A stretch of DNA of 27,353 bases from a virus, in the IMG/VR virus record IMGVR_UViG_3300021087_000062, positions 1 through 27,353 of that record; one strand, given 5' to 3'. Positions within the stretch are counted from its first letter, which is position 1; each line of letters opens with the position of its first letter. Of this stretch, positions 12,454 to 20,429 are shown piece after piece. The notes below the pieces were generated by a model, which was given only the letters and a program-made list of their open reading frames with translations, had not been told where the DNA came from and ran no database searches. Made by a program: the position numbers and the translations under genes.

Positions 12454-14459
12454 TAGAATAGTGTTAATTGATTTGGAGCAACATCAATAATATTATTAAT
12501 CTCTTGCTCTATAGCTTCAAGATAATATTTTTTATCAATATCATAGTTTTCCCACTTAGGTTCTAATTGCATATCATTAAATATTGACTGCAACCATTTG
12601 CCAGCTTCTAACTGTATCTCTCTTTTATCTTTCTTGTTAACTTTAAGAATCTTTACACCGGATTTAGATATAAAATATCTATTAATCTTCTGTAATTTTT
12701 CTTCATCAAATATACCATTCTTTATTTGTCTAGCAACCTGTTGCCAATCACCTTTTGATTTTCCACCAATACAATAATCTAATATGTTTTTATTTGTATC
12801 AATATAATCTTCAGGTAACATATCATGAACAAAGTAATGATAGATTGCCTTTGGTATAACAAGTTTAGATTTATTCTTGTGCAACTGCAGGTTATGAAAA
12901 TCAAATCTACCCTTAAGTTTTACCGGGGCAAAACTAAACTTATCATTCTCTACTTTAAATAAGTAATGAGGATTGTCAGTTTTTAGTTTTCTCCAAGTAG
13001 ATATATCTACATCAACCCACTTATTAATACCAATGTAGTTGTTAACATCACCAATAACCATCTTCTGATATTCATCATGCTCTAAATTAAGATTGGTTTT
13101 CTTTTCCCATTCTTCACATATAAGCATGTACTCATCATAAAATGCCTTTGGTATTATAGTTTCTACACCATCTGTGTTTTGTAATAAAGCAATAGCACCC
13201 GGTATACGCTCCATAATTTGCTCATAAAGCATCATTAGGGATAGTTGACCATTGATTGTTATTCTCATACATAACTCAGGATCATAAAAGAAGCTATTTT
13301 CATCATTGCTAAGACCAAAAGTAGAATTAAGTATAATCTTATATACATAGTTCATTGGATTGCTCTTAGGAATCTTCTTACGCTCTTCAAAGAACCACTC
13401 ATATTGATTACAGAATTCTTCTTTAGGGAAATGACCCGGAGACCACTTGTTTTTAATAGCCAGATTAGGATAAAAAGATGTTACATCAGAAGACATAATC
13501 ATCATGTCATCATCCGGTTCATAAACACCTTTCTTTATAGCACCATGAACACCACCTAAACCAAAGTGTGTATTGACACCCTTATAGTTTATGTTGTATT
13601 TAAAACTACCCTTAAGACTACCTGCGTTAACTTCTAATGAAGCAAACCTATCAAACAATACCTTAAACTCTTGAGATGAGAAAGAAATGTATGGTAATAT
13701 AATATCCTTAATCTTAATTGTATCCCTATAAGTTCTCATCTGTTTGAGATCTCTTTTAGGAATATTTAAGTTTCTAGATAAATAATATCCAAATATCTCT
13801 TTACTAATCCTAGGCTCTGAGGCACTAAACATGTTAATATTGTATGTACTTGTCAATTCTTTTCTTAAAGCTACTTGAGATCTTGATCTGTTATAGATTT
13901 CTTTTGTAGACTTAACATCATTAATGCAGTATTCAAGTATAGTGTCTAGATCTTTTTGAGTTCTGATTTCAGTTTCATGATGAATAGGCATATCTAATAT
14001 ATTCTGCCAATCCATACTATACTGAATCCATTTAAGACTAGAACGTTTAGCCGGGTTATCCCAATGGTGCATTTTAAATAAATCTATTTGACCTATTCTC
14101 ATCTTCCATTGTGGATAATCACTAAACTCTTTATTGTTTGATTTCTGTATACATCTCTGTGCATACTTATAAATAATATTAGCAACTAGATGACCATCAA
14201 GACCTAAACCTTCTTCATCTTTCCATTTACTAACATTATCTAATATATAGTGAGTTACTTGCGCATCAAATGCTAATCCATTATAGGATATATGCCACTC
14301 TTTGTTTGTGATGTTGTCTTCTAGAAAGTTTATAAATTCTGTCTGATCATTTCTTAACCGTGATATTACAAATATCTTAGTCTCTGTAGTTTTATAATTT
14401 TCAAAAACACCAGTAAAACAATCATAAAGTGTTTCATAATCCATTACCCAATGTTTCAT
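12453..14459 (-). CDS. Family B DNA polymerase with 3'-5' exonuclease
   Basis: The 668 residues carry both activities of a replicative family B polymerase. Exonuclease motifs are D7-Y-E9, N60-x4-D65 and Y177-x3-D181. Polymerase motif A is D325-V-T-S-F-Y-P, motif B K374-I-I-L-N-S-T-F-G and motif C N428-T-D-G instead of the classical D-T-D-S. The last five residues, Q-L-T-L-F, match the canonical bacterial beta-clamp-binding motif, suggesting that the host sliding clamp gives processivity. At 668 residues it is short for the family. The start overlaps the stop of the small HTH gene (ATGA), and phoH overlaps its own stop, so the three are coupled. Confidence 0.88.
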   Translation of the reverse strand: MKHWVMDYETLYDCFTGVFENYKTTETKIFVISRLRNDQTEFINFLEDNITNKEWHISYNGLAFDAQVTHYILDNVSKWKDEEGLGLDGHLVANIIYKYAQRCIQKSNNKEFSDYPQWKMRIGQIDLFKMHHWDNPAKRSSLKWIQYSMDWQNILDMPIHHETEIRTQKDLDTILEYCINDVKSTKEIYNRSRSQVALRKELTSTYNINMFSASEPRISKEIFGYYLSRNLNIPKRDLKQMRTYRDTIKIKDIILPYISFSSQEFKVLFDRFASLEVNAGSLKGSFKYNINYKGVNTHFGLGGVHGAIKKGVYEPDDDMMIMSSDVTSFYPNLAIKNKWSPGHFPKEEFCNQYEWFFEERKKIPKSNPMNYVYKIILNSTFGLSNDENSFFYDPELCMRITINGQLSLMMLYEQIMERIPGAIALLQNTDGVETIIPKAFYDEYMLICEEWEKKTNLNLEHDEYQKMVIGDVNNYIGINKWVDVDISTWRKLKTDNPHYLFKVENDKFSFAPVKLKGRFDFHNLQLHKNKSKLVIPKAIYHYFVHDMLPEDYIDTNKNILDYCIGGKSKGDWQQVARQIKNGIFDEEKLQKINRYFISKSGVKILKVNKKDKREIQLEAGKWLQSIFNDMQLEPKWENYDIDKKYYLEAIEQEINNIIDVAPNQLTLF

Positions 14460-14584
14460 TCTTTTTCTTCTTTAAGTTTATCTTTAAATGTATGTAGAGT
14501 TCTTTCATTAATACCTAAAGCTTTAGCTGCACTTCTTACAGTTTTATGCTTTTTTAGAGCTAGAGTCATTAATCTCTCTTTCAT
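14456..14584 (-). CDS. 42-aa Fis-type helix-turn-helix protein
   Basis: An ATG at 14584 opens a 42-codon frame ending in a TGA at 14456-14458 that overlaps the polymerase ATG. The sequence L-M-T-L-A-L-K-K-H-K-T-V-R-S-A-A-K-A-L-G-I-N-E-R-T-L is a clear Fis/NtrC-type HTH (A-A-x-x-L-G-I-x-x-x-T-L), so almost the whole protein is the DNA-binding motif. It could regulate the polymerase transcript or bind an origin. It overlaps the end of the upstream 110-aa gene by 41 nt; a later Met at residue 6 would shorten this to 26 nt. Confidence 0.7.
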   Translation of the reverse strand: MKERLMTLALKKHKTVRSAAKALGINERTLHTFKDKLKEEKE

Positions 14585-14876
14585 TTGTAACAGTGTTTCC
14601 ATCTTTATAATTTTTAAGTGCTACTACTTTAGCTTCTAATATTAAATCCATAATACTATCATAGATGCTTTCTACTGCTTCAGGAGATCCCTCACGCTCT
14701 AACTTTTTATCAATCTCTCTTTCATATAAGTCAACAGTCTTGATTACTTGTTTAATCTTCTGTTTAACTTGTTGTGTATGTATATACTGTAACCCATGTG
14801 CAAGTTCACCTATGCACTTAGTCATAGCAAATAGGATGTTTACATCCATTATTTCTTCATCTGTTAATTTAGCCAT
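14544..14876 (-). CDS. Helical hypothetical protein, 110 aa
   Basis: A 110-residue predicted all-helical protein (MAKLTDEEIMDVNILFAMTK, then repeated Glu/Lys/Leu helices), with a polar, probably disordered C-terminal tail from about residue 90. No motif is recognised. It starts 16 nt after the terminator hairpin at 14893-14918 and is the first gene of the unit that leads into the HTH protein, polymerase and PhoH. Its disordered tail is the part that overlaps the HTH gene. Confidence 0.65.
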   Translation of the reverse strand: MAKLTDEEIMDVNILFAMTKCIGELAHGLQYIHTQQVKQKIKQVIKTVDLYEREIDKKLEREGSPEAVESIYDSIMDLILEAKVVALKNYKDGNTVTNEREINDSSSKKA

Positions 14877-14892
14877 ATAAATATATTAGAGC

Positions 14893-14918
14893 AAAAAAAA
14901 GCCCAAATTAATGGGCTC
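14893..14918 (-). terminator. Rho-independent terminator
   Basis: On the minus strand GAGCCCA pairs with TGGGCT (stem 14900-14905 with 14912-14917, six pairs) around a 6-nt A/T loop and is followed by eight T. It separates the replication/recombination genes ending at 14951 from the polymerase unit, whose first start codon is only about 16 nt further on. Confidence 0.85.
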
Positions 14919-14950
14919 CTTTACATTATTTAATAAATAGAATAGGCTAC

Positions 14951-15367
14951 TTATTGACCAGGCATGATAATTTTAGAAACTTTTGTTTCTTCAATATCTA
15001 CAAAAAATTGTTTGTAATCATAAGAAGATGCATTGATTGCAAATATATTAATAAAGTCTTCAATGTCTTTTTTATCTGATAAATAAAATTCAGAAAAAGT
15101 ATCCACTAATCTTCTTTCTTCTTTATGTGTTTTACCTGTTTGCTTATTAGGTGTCTTAAGTCTCATAGGTTGACCATCATCATCTAACTTAGGAACCATA
15201 TGATAGGATTGTTTCATCACTTTACTGATGACTGCTAAAATGCCTGACGTAGGGTCAAACATAGCTTCTGTATAAGGTGAGTCATTACTGACTGGAATCA
15301 TTGTAAATGATTTAGCATTTCTAAAACTAGAACTTACTAACATCATATTTTGTCCAATTTTTGACAT
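14951..15367 (-). CDS. Hypothetical protein, 138 aa
   Basis: The 138-residue product begins MSKIGQNMMLVSSSFRNAK and is mixed alpha/beta with a polar linker around residues 62-85 (DDDGQPM, then basic T-G-K-T-H-K-E-E-R-R) and an acidic helical end. The T-G-K-T tetrapeptide is not in a P-loop context, so I do not call an ATPase. No family is recognised. It follows the 15380 gene by 12 nt and is the last gene before the terminator at 14893-14918. Its position among replication genes suggests an early function. Confidence 0.7.
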   Translation of the reverse strand: MSKIGQNMMLVSSSFRNAKSFTMIPVSNDSPYTEAMFDPTSGILAVISKVMKQSYHMVPKLDDDGQPMRLKTPNKQTGKTHKEERRLVDTFSEFYLSDKKDIEDFINIFAINASSYDYKQFFVDIEETKVSKIIMPGQ

Positions 15368-15379
15368 ATTGATTTTTTT

Positions 15380-15955
15380 TTATTTAGGCAAATATACATT
15401 ACATTCTTTTAATAAAGAAAGAAATGCACCATTTTTATTAATAACTGTTTCTTTTATCAAGTCTGGCGGGCTGCATAATTCAAACACATCTTCTAAAAGT
15501 TCTACTTCAACATCTAGCTCATCAGCATAAAATTCATGAAATCCTTCTGGTGATAAAAATGCTTCAACAAAGTCTGAAGATTTAGAATCACTAAAGAAAT
15601 CTATAATTATTACCTTAGAGTTTAAACTAAATTGAGAATATTTTCCTTTTAGAAATTTGTTAAAGTCACTTTTATAGCCTGAGAAATCAAAAACAAATAA
15701 ATGTTTATTATCTCCCAGGTCTATATACTCATCAAATTTAGGATGGTTTCTTATGTATCTTTTACAGAACTTATCAAATGAATCACACATTTTAACTTTG
15801 TATTCACAAAGAAATTTGTAATCATCAAAAGAGTGCACATTATCCATAGCTATATAAGTTTGCTTTGGAACGTATGCCAATCCTTTCTTTAAATCCAATA
15901 AAGGATAAAGAAAGACCCTACTCTTCTGAAAATAATCTGTATACACAATACCCAT
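15380..15955 (-). CDS. Hypothetical protein, 191 aa
   Basis: The product is an acidic, aromatic-rich protein (many Phe, Tyr and Asp; for example VFDFSGYKSDF, IIIDFFSDSKSSDF) with no recognised domain. The frame could start seven codons earlier at a TTG at 15976, overlapping the upstream nuclease gene by 20 nt. The ATG at 15955, one base after the upstream TAG, is the simpler start. It lies between the RecB-like nuclease and the 138-aa gene and may take part in the same process, but nothing in the sequence shows how. Confidence 0.7.
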   Translation of the reverse strand: MGIVYTDYFQKSRVFLYPLLDLKKGLAYVPKQTYIAMDNVHSFDDYKFLCEYKVKMCDSFDKFCKRYIRNHPKFDEYIDLGDNKHLFVFDFSGYKSDFNKFLKGKYSQFSLNSKVIIIDFFSDSKSSDFVEAFLSPEGFHEFYADELDVEVELLEDVFELCSPPDLIKETVINKNGAFLSLLKECNVYLPK

Positions 15956-15956
15956 A

Positions 15957-16955
15957 CTATAATCTAACTTTTTCAATTAAGAAATTATAAGGTAAGCTAT
16001 AATTTCTTTCATTATAATGGTATTCTGCAGCCTTAATTACATTACTAAAAGCTTGCGCCCATTTATTAAGTGTAGCATCTGTAACTTCAAAAGTATAAAC
16101 TTGGTTATATTTATCTATAACAACAAACTTAAACTCAATCTTATACTCATCTACATTATCAATTGATTTACTTATATCTTCATAAACAAGTTTACAATAA
16201 ATAGCAGCTTGAAGCCAGTAGTTATAAAACTCTACTGTATCATTAAAGTCAGCTATTGTTTTACCTGTAGTTTTAAGATCACATATAGTTATAAGCTTCT
16301 CATCATGATTAACTTTATAGTAATCTATGTAACCATGCAAACCAAAAGGCATTTTAGATAATGTACAACTCAGATATTTTTCTGCATGAGTTTCTATTGG
16401 GTCTAAATCAAAGTCTGTTGAAACTTCTTCAAATATTGCCATAACATCACTGTTACTTTTAATAAACTCTGCCTGCTCTGTACACTTTAATAAAGTATCT
16501 TGATCTACAACATCAACGTTTTTGTTAGATAAGAATTCCCAATAAGGTTCAAACTCATCTTTTATAATCTTAACAATACGTTGCTCATCTGTTTTTAGAG
16601 ACTGATACAAATTCATTTCTTTGAGTGAATCCAATACTATTTCAGATGGGACATCAAATAACTTTTCTGCATCAGTATATAAAGACATGTTCTTTAAAAC
16701 CTTTCTAACACTATCTGATGGTGCTTTACCAGGTACAATACTAAACTTGTTCTCAACGTTTTCAGGTTCAAACACCAAACAATGTACAAGCTTGCCTTCT
16801 ACTAAATGTTTATCTGTTCTAACCTCACGGTCATTTAAAATATAGTCCTTATAAAATAAGGATGGTGAAAATAAAAGTTTATTTAAAGAAGAGTAGCTAA
16901 ACTTAAATTTATCATTTGAGTAAAACTGCTCTTCTTTTTCAATGTTTCTATTCAT
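15957..16955 (-). CDS. RecB/Cas4-like PD-(D/E)XK exonuclease
   Basis: The 332-residue protein has the layout of phage RecB-type nucleases: an S-Y-S-S-L-N-K-L start (20-27) resembling the family's S-x-S-x-L helix, G-K-L-V-H58 (the conserved metal-binding His), G-x-x-G-Y-I-D211, D226-L-K228-T-T (the D-x-K core) and Q249-A-A-I-Y253 (the Q-x3-Y motif). Enzymes of this class resect or process DNA ends and often work with a single-strand-annealing recombinase. A Sak4-like ATPase and an SSB-like protein are present upstream in the same strand order. The gene overlaps the stop of the preceding gene by 8 nt. Confidence 0.82.
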   Translation of the reverse strand: MNRNIEKEEQFYSNDKFKFSYSSLNKLLFSPSLFYKDYILNDREVRTDKHLVEGKLVHCLVFEPENVENKFSIVPGKAPSDSVRKVLKNMSLYTDAEKLFDVPSEIVLDSLKEMNLYQSLKTDEQRIVKIIKDEFEPYWEFLSNKNVDVVDQDTLLKCTEQAEFIKSNSDVMAIFEEVSTDFDLDPIETHAEKYLSCTLSKMPFGLHGYIDYYKVNHDEKLITICDLKTTGKTIADFNDTVEFYNYWLQAAIYCKLVYEDISKSIDNVDEYKIEFKFVVIDKYNQVYTFEVTDATLNKWAQAFSNVIKAAEYHYNERNYSLPYNFLIEKVRL

Positions 16956-18114
16956 TAATTGAGTTATTATATTTTTCCTTTAATACAAGATGTTCTAAAT
17001 CAACTTTAAATACTTCAGCTCCTGGTCCTACCATTGCATTTAAGCATTTATTGAGAAATAAAGATCTGGTATTGTCAACAGCAAATTTAGTTAATTTTCT
17101 ATCTTCTGTCAAAGCCATGATGTATCTATTATAAGAATAAACATTATTAGTATCATGACCACCTTCATATGATTTTAACCGTGACCTCATAGCTTTTACA
17201 TTTACTGTATTCCAATTATTAGTAGCTTTCATCCAATCATAGTGCCACCAATACAAACTAGATACTACATTAAATGATTTTTCTATATTAGAATTAGCTA
17301 GCATTTCAAGAGCCAATGTTCTATTTTCTATATCATTACTTGTAATCATCTGTTCTATGGTACCGTATTGATCATCTTCAATAATTGCTAAATCTTCATC
17401 AATTATTTCAGTTATTGCAGTATCAAATACAACAGTAGCTACAGAATTAACAACTCTATCATAATCTTTAACTTTACCTTTTTCAATCATAACTACTCTA
17501 GATCCTAGATTTGCTGCTTCATGAAAAGGTTCTGTAATCTTAAGAAATTGGTCTCTCCATAACTGAACATTATTACTACTATTATAGTAGTGTTGATTAA
17601 AAGCAACAATAGAGTTTTGATCCATTCCAGATAGTTTTTCTCTAAGCTGATTAAGAGCTCCATCAGTAAACATACCTTTCTCTTTTGCTATAATACAAAC
17701 TCTAACGAAGTCTCTGTAATCTAAAAATTTATTACTATACCAATTGTATGTGAATAAAGATTCTAAAAACTTATATGACACTACATGTATGTCTGCCTTA
17801 TCACTATTCCTAGTAATTTTACAATCAAACCTTTCCTTTAACAAATCAAACTTTTGTCTTGGTAAGTTTAATTTAGGATATCTATAAATCTTTACATCTT
17901 GTAAGCTAATAACAGATGGTTGCTGTTTACCAGTAACTATGTTATGTAACCCAAAATTTGCAAGATCATCACCTGATAAATGATAGTTATCACTACTACC
18001 AACATACAGTTCATCTGTTAGTTCTATATCAAATGCTCCAGATGTTAGTTCAACGTTTTTGTTGACTGTAACATCATCTCTCTTTAAATTAAAATTATAT
18101 ATTTTTTTAGTCAT
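16948..18114 (-). CDS. Unknown protein, 388 aa; paralogue of the 18107-19144 product
   Basis: No known domain is recognised, but residues 75-113 (K-I-Y-R-Y-P-K-L-N-L, then L-L-K-E-R-F-D-C-K-I and A-D-I-H-V-V-S) align with residues 68-105 of the protein encoded just upstream. A second block, residues 256-290 (D-I-E-N-R-T-L-A-L-E-M-L-A-N), resembles that protein's residues 228-260. The first block looks like a small alpha/beta unit of BRCT/Rossmann type; the second is helical. The region 233-252 is very acidic. Overlaps of 8 nt on both sides tie it to its paralogue and to the RecB-like nuclease, and the MoxR/VWA pair lies immediately upstream. It may be a client or adaptor of that pair. Confidence 0.75.
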   Translation of the reverse strand: MTKKIYNFNLKRDDVTVNKNVELTSGAFDIELTDELYVGSSDNYHLSGDDLANFGLHNIVTGKQQPSVISLQDVKIYRYPKLNLPRQKFDLLKERFDCKITRNSDKADIHVVSYKFLESLFTYNWYSNKFLDYRDFVRVCIIAKEKGMFTDGALNQLREKLSGMDQNSIVAFNQHYYNSSNNVQLWRDQFLKITEPFHEAANLGSRVVMIEKGKVKDYDRVVNSVATVVFDTAITEIIDEDLAIIEDDQYGTIEQMITSNDIENRTLALEMLANSNIEKSFNVVSSLYWWHYDWMKATNNWNTVNVKAMRSRLKSYEGGHDTNNVYSYNRYIMALTEDRKLTKFAVDNTRSLFLNKCLNAMVGPGAEVFKVDLEHLVLKEKYNNSINE

Positions 18115-19144
18115 TTTTTAAATATTTTTGATATTCTTTTTTTACAGCTACTTTAAAAGTATAAAGATCCCTGTTATGAATGCTTATTTCTTTTCTTACT
18201 ATAGGTTCTAAATATCTGAAACTTGTTTTACATAACAATTCTCTCTCTTCTAACCAAAGTATCATGTCCTGAGCACTCTTTCTTTCAAAATCAAGAAATC
18301 CAGATTCTTTTAACCAATACTGTAGATCTTTATCTCTGTTATCTGCATATGTTATACTACTACAGTCTTGTGAAAATTGCCATAATAAATGATAATTTTT
18401 TTTATAATCTATAGTAGGAACAATTTTAAGAGCTAAGGCCTTATCATCACCATAAGCCTTTAATTGCGCTTTTAAATCATTAAACAGACCTTCATCAAGA
18501 GTCATTTTAGTAGCAGATGCATGTAACACAGTCTCAGGATCAATAACACTAACATGTGTGGTATCAATTATATGAGCCAAGTTTATAGCCATACCAGTAA
18601 GCATCCAGGTATCATATAGACTATCATTTATATCTATATCATAATATCTTACATTGTCTGTAATCTTAGGTGTAATAATACATTCTAAACCAGAATCTGA
18701 GACTTTTTTTAGGACACCTGTTTTTGTTGCATCTCCCATTGTAGTTTCATAATTCCATATCTTATTCATCATTATAGTAGACGGGATATTTTCCGCATTC
18801 TGTAATGTATGAGTAGAAATATCCTCATGCCCAATTATAAGATCTGCTAATTCATAATCATTTGTAACAGTTATACCGTGCTCTTTAAGAGCAGCCTTTA
18901 ATCTATCTTGTGATACATTACACTTAGGTAGTATAAAAGCTTTCTTTTTGGTTCTAAAAGTTTGGTCATCTTCTGTGGGGACCGTTAATATACTGTGTAT
19001 TTTTTCATATGTTGTTTGATCTTGAGTACATAATACTTTATTACAGTCTGTATTAGAGAGGACACCATAAACGGTGTCACTCTCCAATGCAAAGTAATTT
19101 AAAGCATCAGTATCAAAATCTTGATATACTGATTTATTTGCCAT
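18107..19144 (-). CDS. Unknown protein, 345 aa; paralogue of the 16948-18114 product
   Basis: The 345-residue protein shares two blocks with its downstream neighbour: residues 68-105 (K-A-F-I-L-P-K-C-N-V, L-K-A-A-L-K-E-H-G and A-D-L-I-I-G) and 228-260 (K-A-L-A-L-K-I-V). The first has the pattern strand, helix, Gly, strand, A-D-L-I-I-G strand seen in small alpha/beta domains such as BRCT, although I would not assign that fold without structure prediction. The C-terminal 85 residues are charged and helical. It starts 1 nt after the MoxR-type ATPase gene, indicating coupled expression. It is probably part of a four-gene MoxR-VWA unit; function unknown. Confidence 0.75.
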   Translation of the reverse strand: MANKSVYQDFDTDALNYFALESDTVYGVLSNTDCNKVLCTQDQTTYEKIHSILTVPTEDDQTFRTKKKAFILPKCNVSQDRLKAALKEHGITVTNDYELADLIIGHEDISTHTLQNAENIPSTIMMNKIWNYETTMGDATKTGVLKKVSDSGLECIITPKITDNVRYYDIDINDSLYDTWMLTGMAINLAHIIDTTHVSVIDPETVLHASATKMTLDEGLFNDLKAQLKAYGDDKALALKIVPTIDYKKNYHLLWQFSQDCSSITYADNRDKDLQYWLKESGFLDFERKSAQDMILWLEERELLCKTSFRYLEPIVRKEISIHNRDLYTFKVAVKKEYQKYLKND

Positions 19145-19145
19145 T

Positions 19146-20414
19146 TTATTTCATTGTCATTTTAACAATCTCAGGGATCATCATTAATTTATTGAACTTT
19201 TGTTTATTACCACTAAATATTGATCTTACAATCAAATATTTTAAGTCATTAGTAAAATAGTCTTCAGTACATAGTGTCTTTAGTCTATCTGTATTCTTTT
19301 GACTTACGGTATTTTCTTTAGAATACACAACAGCATAATTTGCTAAACGTGTAGCTAATGTAGATGCTATATCAGCACGGTAATTATCATCCTTACCAAT
19401 ACAACTTCTAAGTTCACCTAAAATATATTGCTGATTATCATGTGTCAACAAATCTTTTGGTGTTACAAGCTTATCAAGTTTATTATTAATGAAGGTTGTG
19501 AACATTGATGCAAAAGCATCACCTACACTACCCTCACCAATCATTTGAATCATGCTGAGGTTATCTTCAAAATTATCAAAACTTGATATAGCATTAAAGA
19601 ATGTAGTAATAGATCTTGCATTTGTTTCTTGAGTTACTAACTCAGGATTCAATAACAAAAAGTTAATACATCTAGAATCTACACCTGCTTCTTCTGCCCA
19701 TTGAGCCCATACATTAACATCAAACTTAAGATTTGCGGTTACATATCTAGTCTTCTGTGCACTATCTACACTGTTAACCATATAATCTCCGTTATCCGGG
19801 TTAGCTGTTAATATAATATGCCAATCCTGTGGTAGTGTCCATGAAATATAAGACTGTCTGTCAATCAATTCCATACAAGCTTGAATAAAACGTACATCAG
19901 CACGGTTCCAGTCATCTAGTAATAAGATACCACCTGATTTTTTATCAGCAATCCACTCTGGTGGACAATAAGACATTCTGTTCTTACCAGTCATTTTGTA
20001 TCCATTTTTTAGATACTCTTGTACAGCAAGTTCATCAACCCATAAACCAACTTTTTTGGTTTTTGCTTGAGGCATCTTTGCCAGAGATGATGATGCAGCA
20101 GCTCTTTGTGCAGCAGTATAAGATATGTCATTTTTATTTTCTGAAACTTTTGTCTCTTTATACATTTGGAATTGTCTAACTGGGAAACCTACTAAGTCAC
20201 CTAGCTCTTCTATCTGTGCTAAGTTTAACTTAACAAAGTTTAAATCATTCTCTTTAGCTAGTTCAACAATGGTTGACGTTTTACCAATACCTGATTCACC
20301 AACAACCTCAACAGATACAGATTGCTTACCTTCTTTTTGTAAGAATCTGTTGTTTGTGATTATGTGGTTTACAAATCCTTTTAGTTCTGTAGCATTTAAA
20401 TTTACTTGACCCAT
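19146..20414 (-). CDS. MoxR-type AAA+ ATPase, 422 aa
   Basis: The protein has an AAA+ core: Walker A G-E-S-G-I-G-K-T at 39-46, Walker B I-L-L-L-D-D at 163-168 followed by W-N-R-A-D, sensor-1 region L-T-A-N-P-D at 202-207 and a K-T-R at 221-223 that could supply the arginine finger. The N-P-D and D-D-W-N-R-A features are typical of MoxR/CbbQ-like ATPases, which remodel target proteins together with a VWA-domain partner. Such a partner is encoded immediately upstream (15 nt gap). The insertion at residues 85-120 is Ala/Ser/Lys-rich. The C-terminal 190 residues are helical. The cellular target is unknown. Confidence 0.85.
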   Translation of the reverse strand: MGQVNLNATELKGFVNHIITNNRFLQKEGKQSVSVEVVGESGIGKTSTIVELAKENDLNFVKLNLAQIEELGDLVGFPVRQFQMYKETKVSENKNDISYTAAQRAAASSSLAKMPQAKTKKVGLWVDELAVQEYLKNGYKMTGKNRMSYCPPEWIADKKSGGILLLDDWNRADVRFIQACMELIDRQSYISWTLPQDWHIILTANPDNGDYMVNSVDSAQKTRYVTANLKFDVNVWAQWAEEAGVDSRCINFLLLNPELVTQETNARSITTFFNAISSFDNFEDNLSMIQMIGEGSVGDAFASMFTTFINNKLDKLVTPKDLLTHDNQQYILGELRSCIGKDDNYRADIASTLATRLANYAVVYSKENTVSQKNTDRLKTLCTEDYFTNDLKYLIVRSIFSGNKQKFNKLMMIPEIVKMTMK

Positions 20415-20429
20415 TTTTACTTTTTTAAT

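Noticed and set aside
14951-15367. P-loop suggested by T-G-K-T in the 138-aa protein
   Set aside because: The surrounding sequence lacks a preceding hydrophobic strand and Gly-rich loop, and there is no Walker B.
15389-15396. TATATTTG match to the Bacteroidota -7 element on the minus strand
   Set aside because: It lies in the last codons of the 15380 gene, has no TTTG at -33 distance, and such matches are frequent in AT-rich DNA.
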